From Sulfurimonadaceae bacterium (GTDB lineage: Bacteria > Campylobacterota > Campylobacteria > Campylobacterales > Sulfurimonadaceae): a stretch of 9,352 nucleotides of DNA. The stretch is taken from assembly GCA_026193155.1 (NCBI GenBank), contig JAPHSI010000066.1, positions 1 through 9,352 on the forward strand. Reading direction: 5' to 3'. The notes under the pieces are model-generated. The model was given only the letters and a program-made list of their open reading frames with translations, searched no databases and was not told the origin of the DNA. This document shows, one piece after another, positions 5,769-9,352 of this stretch (positions are counted from its first letter, which is position 1; each line of letters starts with the position of its first letter). The position numbers and the translations under genes were made by a program.

Positions 5769-7925
5769 TTAAATATCATCATAGTCTAAACCAAGTTCCT
5801 CAGGACTCTTTGGCTCACTGTAAAAATAACCTTGCGAATAATCAATCCCCATTTTTCTTACTCTATCTGCAAGTTCTTCAGAACTTACAAATTCAGCTAT
5901 AGTTTTCATATTTGCACCCTTTGCAAAATCAATAATAGATTTTACAACATTTAAAACATTCTCATCCGTATTTAGTTTTTCTATTAAAGAGCCGTCTAGC
6001 TTTATATAATCTATATTTAGAAGTAAGACATTTGTAAAATTCGAGTATCCCGAACCAAAATCATCAATAGATATACTACAGCCATATTCTTTTACCATCA
6101 GAATAAAGCTTTCTACTATTCTATAATCTTTAATTTCTTCAGATTCTAATATCTCAAATGTTATGCCCTCACCACCATATTTATCAAGTCTATTTTTTAT
6201 ATATTTTATCATCTCATCTGATACTAAGTTTTCATAAGTGACATTGATTGTAACATTGATGTCATTTTTTGAATACACATTAAAAACTTTTTGCATCATT
6301 TGACGAGAAAAAGCTTCAAATGTTTTATCTTCTCTTGAAGATTCTAAAAAATAATATGGAGAGATGACTTCGTCATTAGTAATAAGTCTTGCCAATGCTT
6401 CATATTTTATTATTTCTCCAGTTGTAGCATCTACGATAGGTTGAAAATATGGGACTATAGCACCATCAACCAATGCTTTTTTATATACCTTCATTCTATT
6501 TATTGCTTCAACTTCTTTACTGACAACATCTTGGGTATCTTCATATATTAAATAACTCTGTTTTCTAAGTAGTGCTTCTTGTAATACAACATCAGCATTA
6601 TGAAGTATATTTTTTATTCCATATGCAATCCCTGCACTCAGAGTAACTATAGGAGCGTCACTCTCTTCAAACGAGGAGGATATTATCATTGTATCTTCTA
6701 AAACAGAATATTTAATAAGTGAAAAATACTTATCAAACAATTTTTCATCAGTCACTAAAATTGCGAACTCTTGGATATTTAAACTATAAAGCGTTGCTGC
6801 TTCATCGAGTAATATATCTTGTAATTCTTCTATTTTTGAAGCAACTATTTCACTTACCCCGTTTATTCCGTAAATACTTTTTAGAGAGTTTATATGATTT
6901 AATCTTAGAAGAATAATCATAGAACGCTTATCTAAATGAACTAAATCATGTATTAGCATCTCACGATTTGGTAGAACAAGTGAATTATTTTTATTTTTAT
7001 TTTTATTGTTTAAATCTTCAACATCATAAACAACTTTATTTTTTCCTTGTGCTTTTGCCTTAAGAAGATTTGTCTCGGCAATATCTAGTACTTCGATTGA
7101 GCTTACATTTTTAATTGCAGTATCAATACTTACAACACCACCTGATATACTCATATTTTCAGCTTCTTCAACTGCTCCGTGATTTATCTCTAATCTGGTT
7201 ATAGATTCAAAAACACTCTCTACAAGTGCTCTTATATAGCCTGCATTTTCATTTATAACAATAACAGCAAACTCTTCCCCTCTAACTCTAAAAACAGGAT
7301 TTGTTTTAACATACTTATTATTTCTAAGAACATCTGCTATAAGTGATATAGCTTTCTCTTCTGCTAAAACACCGTATTCTATATTATCCGAACCTGAACA
7401 GTCTATATCAAATAAAATTAAAGAAAAAATATACTTTGATTTTATTGAGCTTAAAAGTTCTTTTTTCATATATATATCAAAATAGTTTCTATTGTAAAAC
7501 CCTGTTATAGAATCTGTAATTGAGAGTTCTTGAAGTTTCTTTTCATGTGTAATATCATTTAAGATACACATATAAGCTATTTTATTTCTATCTTCATCGT
7601 ACAAAGGGCTTATTGTAGCATTTGCCCAAAAAATCTCACTATTTTTCTTTTTACTCTTTATCTCACCGTTAAACGTAAAACCACTTTTAAGTGTATTTTT
7701 TATTTCGTCTATAATTGCGTCATTTGAGTATCTACTTATTAAAAATCTATACTTTTGATTTTTAACATCTTTTTCTTTATAACCTAAAAACTCTAAAAAA
7801 GCCCTCGAAATATCTATAATAAAACCATTCTTATCAAGTATACAGGTAAGTATATATTTATCAAAAAGGCTATTTTTTTGATCTTGTATAGCTAAGCTTT
7901 TATGATTACTACTTTTTGATGACAT
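5769..7925 (-). CDS. PAS - degenerate GGDEF - cryptic GGDEF - EAL protein, likely c-di-GMP phosphodiesterase
   Basis: This 718-residue protein has no signal peptide or membrane segment, so it is cytoplasmic. Domains in order: PAS (about 22-127, ending in the DITHEKKLQELSITDSITGFYNR linker); GGDEF (about 135-300) whose signature is RGEEF at 215-219, with a poor DxDxFKxxND region (DIDCSGSDN at 173-181) and no RxxD inhibitory site; a second, very degenerate GGDEF-like region (about 316-462) with NIQEF at 383-387; and EAL (about 480-712). The EAL domain keeps its expected metal and catalytic residues: EAL at 509-511, Asn561, Glu591, Asp621-Asp622 in DDFGSGYS, Lys642, Glu678 and Gln698. I infer hydrolysis of c-di-GMP to pGpG, with the PAS and GGDEF parts acting as sensors. 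Diguanylate cyclase activity is doubtful. AAGG at 7935-7932 is 6 bases from the ATG. The ligand and target process (motility, attachment) are unknown. Confidence 0.9.
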   Translation of the reverse strand: MSSKSSNHKSLAIQDQKNSLFDKYILTCILDKNGFIIDISRAFLEFLGYKEKDVKNQKYRFLISRYSNDAIIDEIKNTLKSGFTFNGEIKSKKKNSEIFWANATISPLYDEDRNKIAYMCILNDITHEKKLQELSITDSITGFYNRNYFDIYMKKELLSSIKSKYIFSLILFDIDCSGSDNIEYGVLAEEKAISLIADVLRNNKYVKTNPVFRVRGEEFAVIVINENAGYIRALVESVFESITRLEINHGAVEEAENMSISGGVVSIDTAIKNVSSIEVLDIAETNLLKAKAQGKNKVVYDVEDLNNKNKNKNNSLVLPNREMLIHDLVHLDKRSMIILLRLNHINSLKSIYGINGVSEIVASKIEELQDILLDEAATLYSLNIQEFAILVTDEKLFDKYFSLIKYSVLEDTMIISSSFEESDAPIVTLSAGIAYGIKNILHNADVVLQEALLRKQSYLIYEDTQDVVSKEVEAINRMKVYKKALVDGAIVPYFQPIVDATTGEIIKYEALARLITNDEVISPYYFLESSREDKTFEAFSRQMMQKVFNVYSKNDINVTINVTYENLVSDEMIKYIKNRLDKYGGEGITFEILESEEIKDYRIVESFILMVKEYGCSISIDDFGSGYSNFTNVLLLNIDYIKLDGSLIEKLNTDENVLNVVKSIIDFAKGANMKTIAEFVSSEELADRVRKMGIDYSQGYFYSEPKSPEELGLDYDDI
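6985..7007 (-). repeat. Hexanucleotide tandem repeat coding an Asn-Lys linker
   Basis: ATTTTT is repeated three times in tandem (6987-7004) with partial copies at both ends. On the coding strand this is AATAAA repeated, encoding alternating Asn and Lys (about residues 307-314) between the first GGDEF domain and the second GGDEF-like region. The 6-bp unit means copy changes would not shift the frame, only the linker length by two residues. Confidence 0.7.
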
Positions 7926-7960
7926 AAAATACCTTAGTTTTTAAACATATTTTATCATAA
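7926..7960 (-). promoter_or_regulatory. Predicted promoter and ribosome-binding site of the PAS-GGDEF-EAL gene
   Basis: On the minus strand, TATGAT (7959-7954) or TAAAAT (7954-7949) can serve as the -10 after a short T run, with AAGG at 7935-7932 as ribosome-binding site 6 bases before the ATG at 7925. The 56-bp gap is shared with the divergent hemW gene, so the two promoters lie back to back and may affect each other. Confidence 0.4.
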
Positions 7961-7968
7961 AAAGAGGA

Positions 7969-7984
7969 TATAATACTAGTCATG
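7969..7984 (+). promoter_or_regulatory. hemW -10 box placed for a leaderless mRNA
   Basis: A consensus TATAAT at 7969-7974 ends 7 bases before the hemW ATG at 7982, so transcription would start at or next to the A of the ATG. An AAAGAGGA at 7961-7968 would then not be in the mRNA; if transcription begins farther upstream it is still 13-14 bases from the ATG, too far for a normal ribosome-binding site. Confidence 0.45.
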
Positions 7985-9043
7985 TTATATATCCATATCC
8001 CTTTTTGTGACTCCAAATGTTCATATTGTGCTTTTAATTCTTATGTTGACAAATTTCATCTAAAACAAAAGTATATAGATGCTCTTTTGCAACAGCTAGA
8101 TTTTGAACTAAAAATATTTGATATGGAAAAAAAATCTATAAAAACACTATTTTTAGGTGGTGGAACACCATCAACTATTAGCCCTAAACTTTACGAACCC
8201 TTATTTAAAAAAATAAAACCTTATTTAGCTTCAGATGCAGAAATAACCAGCGAAGCAAATCCAAATTCGGCAACCCGTGAGTGGCTTTTAGGGATGAAAG
8301 AACTTGGCGTTAATCGTCTTAGTTTTGGGGTGCAGAGTTTTAATGAAGATAAACTCAAACTCTTAAATCGTGCACATAACTCAAAGCAGGCAAAAGAAGC
8401 TGTAAAGTTGGCATCTGAATTGGGTTATAAAAACATTTCACTCGATTTAATATATGCAACACAGGGAGACACGAAAGAATTACTTCAAAACGATATAGAT
8501 GAAGCTTTTAAACTACCCATAAATCATTTAAGTGCATATGCCCTTACAATTGAAGAAGGAACCGCATTTGAGAGTAAACCGCAAATGTCAAAAGAAAACT
8601 TAGATTTAACTACATGGTTGTTTGATGAGATATCTAAATATAGTTTTGAACAATACGAAATCAGTAACTTCGGCTCATACAAAAGTAAACACAACCTTGG
8701 ATATTGGCAATACAGAGACTATATAGGTCTTGGAAGCGGAGCTGTAGGAAAAAAAGGCAATGAAAGGTTTTATCCAGTATCAGATATTGATGAATATATA
8801 AAAAATCCTCTAAATATTCAAAAAGAAATTTTAAATGATTCCGATATATTATTTGAGAAGATATTTTTAGGACTTAGGTCTATTATTGGAATAGATAAAC
8901 ATATTTTAAACACTAAGGAAATAGAAAGAGCAAATACTCTTGTAAAAGAAAATAAACTAAAATTTCATTCAAACACTTACTATAATCCAAATTTCCTTTT
9001 GGCAGATGAAATTGCGATTTTTTTGACAAACTTCAATAGCTAA
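7982..9043 (+). CDS. hemW: Radical SAM heme chaperone HemW (HemN-like)
   Basis: The 353-residue protein is a radical S-adenosylmethionine enzyme of the HemN/HemW family. CDSKCSYC at 9-16 gives the CX3CX2C 4Fe-4S site. The fourth cysteine typical of true coproporphyrinogen III dehydrogenase HemN (CX3CX2CXC) is absent; here it is CAF. GGGTPS (59-64) is the SAM-binding glycine motif, followed by EANP (91-94) and RLSFGVQSF (112-120). HNLGYW at 237-242 is the HNxxYW heme-binding motif of HemW. These point to the heme-insertion chaperone rather than the porphyrin oxidase, although many annotations call it HemN. Length and N-terminus (MLYIHIPFC) are typical. An in-frame stop at 7958-7960 and no alternative start codon fix the ATG at 7982. 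It is divergent from the EAL gene. A related gene (HP1226) lies near the rppH-lysC block in H. pylori, suggesting old synteny. Confidence 0.93.
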   Translation: MLYIHIPFCDSKCSYCAFNSYVDKFHLKQKYIDALLQQLDFELKIFDMEKKSIKTLFLGGGTPSTISPKLYEPLFKKIKPYLASDAEITSEANPNSATREWLLGMKELGVNRLSFGVQSFNEDKLKLLNRAHNSKQAKEAVKLASELGYKNISLDLIYATQGDTKELLQNDIDEAFKLPINHLSAYALTIEEGTAFESKPQMSKENLDLTTWLFDEISKYSFEQYEISNFGSYKSKHNLGYWQYRDYIGLGSGAVGKKGNERFYPVSDIDEYIKNPLNIQKEILNDSDILFEKIFLGLRSIIGIDKHILNTKEIERANTLVKENKLKFHSNTYYNPNFLLADEIAIFLTNFNS

Positions 9044-9055
9044 AATTTATATTAA

Positions 9056-9084
9056 TTGACCCACATCAAATTATAGCTTAATAT
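9056..9084 (+). promoter_or_regulatory. Predicted sigma-70 promoter of the chemoreceptor gene
   Basis: TTGACC at 9056-9061 and TAATAT at 9079-9084 are separated by 17 bp, a near-consensus -35/-10 pair that is rare in this phylum. The start site would be near 9091, just at the left arm of the leader hairpin. An alternative -10, TAGAAT at 9092-9097, lies within that arm. I see no clear sigma-54 (GG-N10-GC) or sigma-28 element. Confidence 0.5.
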
Positions 9085-9091
9085 AGTCTGA

Positions 9092-9123
9092 TAGAATCCT
9101 AGCTTTAAAAAAAAAGGATTCTA
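9092..9123 (+). promoter_or_regulatory. Leader hairpin holding the chemoreceptor Shine-Dalgarno
   Basis: TAGAATCCT (9092-9100) pairs perfectly with AGGATTCTA (9115-9123), a 9-bp stem with a 14-base A-rich loop. The Shine-Dalgarno AAGGA (9114-9118) is almost wholly inside the right arm, and the ATG (9125) starts two bases after the stem. In RNA the folded form would hide the ribosome-binding site; as DNA, the repeat could instead be an operator. Confidence 0.5.
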
Positions 9124-9124
9124 G

Positions 9125-9352
9125 ATGAATAATTTATCTATAAAAACAAAAATGGCTCTAATAGTTTCGATTCCAACTATAATAGTAGCGATACTTCTAA
9201 CTCTTGAGAGTTTTGATGCATACCAAAAAGTAAAAAATCTTGATAAAATAGAAAAAACAACTATCTTAGCAACAAAAATATCTACGATGATTCACAATAC
9301 TCAAAAAGAGCGTGGAGCAAGTGCTGGATTTGTAGGTTCAAAAGGTTCAAAA
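9125..9352 (+). CDS. Methyl-accepting chemotaxis-type receptor with NIT-like sensor, 5' end (3' partial)
   Basis: The frame opens at ATG 9125, 6 bases after AAGGA, and runs off the window after 76 codons. The start MNNLSIKTKMALIVSIPT resembles bacterial chemoreceptors: short basic cytoplasmic N-terminus, then a transmembrane segment (about 11-27, ALIVSIPTIIVAILLTL). The following predicted periplasmic part contains MIHNTQKERGASAGFVGSKG (about 55-74). This matches the first helix motif (helix-x-LQKERG-x-SAGF-SKG) of the NIT domain, the nitrate/nitrite-sensing type four-helix domain found in chemoreceptors and other sensors. The signalling domain lies beyond the window, so a histidine kinase or cyclase output cannot be excluded; chemoreceptor is the most common. 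The ligand is unproven, and many NIT-domain proteins have not been tested. Confidence 0.75.
   Translation, partial: MNNLSIKTKMALIVSIPTIIVAILLTLESFDAYQKVKNLDKIEKTTILATKISTMIHNTQKERGASAGFVGSKGSK

Noticed and set aside
5769..7925. Reading the GGDEF-EAL protein as an active diguanylate cyclase
   Set aside because: Both GGDEF signatures are degenerate (RGEEF, NIQEF), the DxDxFKxxND region is poor and there is no inhibitory RxxD site; the EAL half is the intact one.
7982..9043. Calling the radical SAM gene coproporphyrinogen III dehydrogenase (hemN)
   Set aside because: The fourth cysteine of HemN is missing and the HNxxYW heme-binding motif of HemW is present.
1..9352. CRISPR array, insertion sequence, tRNA or defence system
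   Set aside because: I found no spaced direct repeats, transposase, terminal inverted repeats, tRNA-like cloverleaf or defence-related domains; base composition looks even throughout.

Overview
The window is AT-rich, densely packed bacterial chromosome. The protein families and gene order point to a Campylobacterota (epsilonproteobacterial) genome, most likely a free-living Sulfurimonas/Sulfuricurvum-type organism; the genus is my inference. The best marker is hobA, a DnaA-binding replication protein restricted to this phylum. It sits in a tight block rppH-lysC-hobA-holB-folP, the same order I recall from Helicobacter pylori (HP1228-HP1232), with a HemN-family gene close by. I see no insertion sequence, phage gene, CRISPR array, tRNA or rRNA.

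Layout. (1) 1-513: 3' end of dnaK on the + strand, with a hairpin straddling its stop codon. (2) 514-704: a 191-bp AT-rich gap holding the promoter of the next gene, a perfect 16-bp palindrome over its -10/start site, and a further AT inverted repeat. (3) 705-1718: periplasmic di-heme cytochrome c peroxidase, convergent with folP and only 2 bp from it. (4) 5695 down to 1721 on the minus strand: an apparent five-gene operon rppH-lysC-hobA-holB-folP, with junctions of 0 bp, 4 bp, a 14-bp overlap and an 11-bp overlap. It links mRNA 5'-end processing, the aspartate-family amino acid pathway, DnaA/orisome control, the clamp loader and folate synthesis. (5) 7925 down to 5769, minus strand: a soluble PAS - degenerate GGDEF - cryptic GGDEF - EAL protein, best read as a c-di-GMP phosphodiesterase. 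(6) 7982-9043, + strand: hemW, divergent from the EAL gene across 56 bp. (7) 9125-9352, + strand: the 5' end of a chemoreceptor with a NIT-like sensor segment, cut by the window edge.

The genes are mostly recognisable housekeeping or signalling genes, and I do not see a clearly new multi-gene system. The less ordinary signals are in regulation: an operator-like palindrome on the peroxidase promoter, a leader hairpin whose right arm holds the chemoreceptor Shine-Dalgarno, a -10 box placed so that hemW mRNA could be leaderless, and an internal ribosome-binding site in lysC that could give a separate regulatory (beta) subunit. All four are sequence-based predictions without experimental support here.
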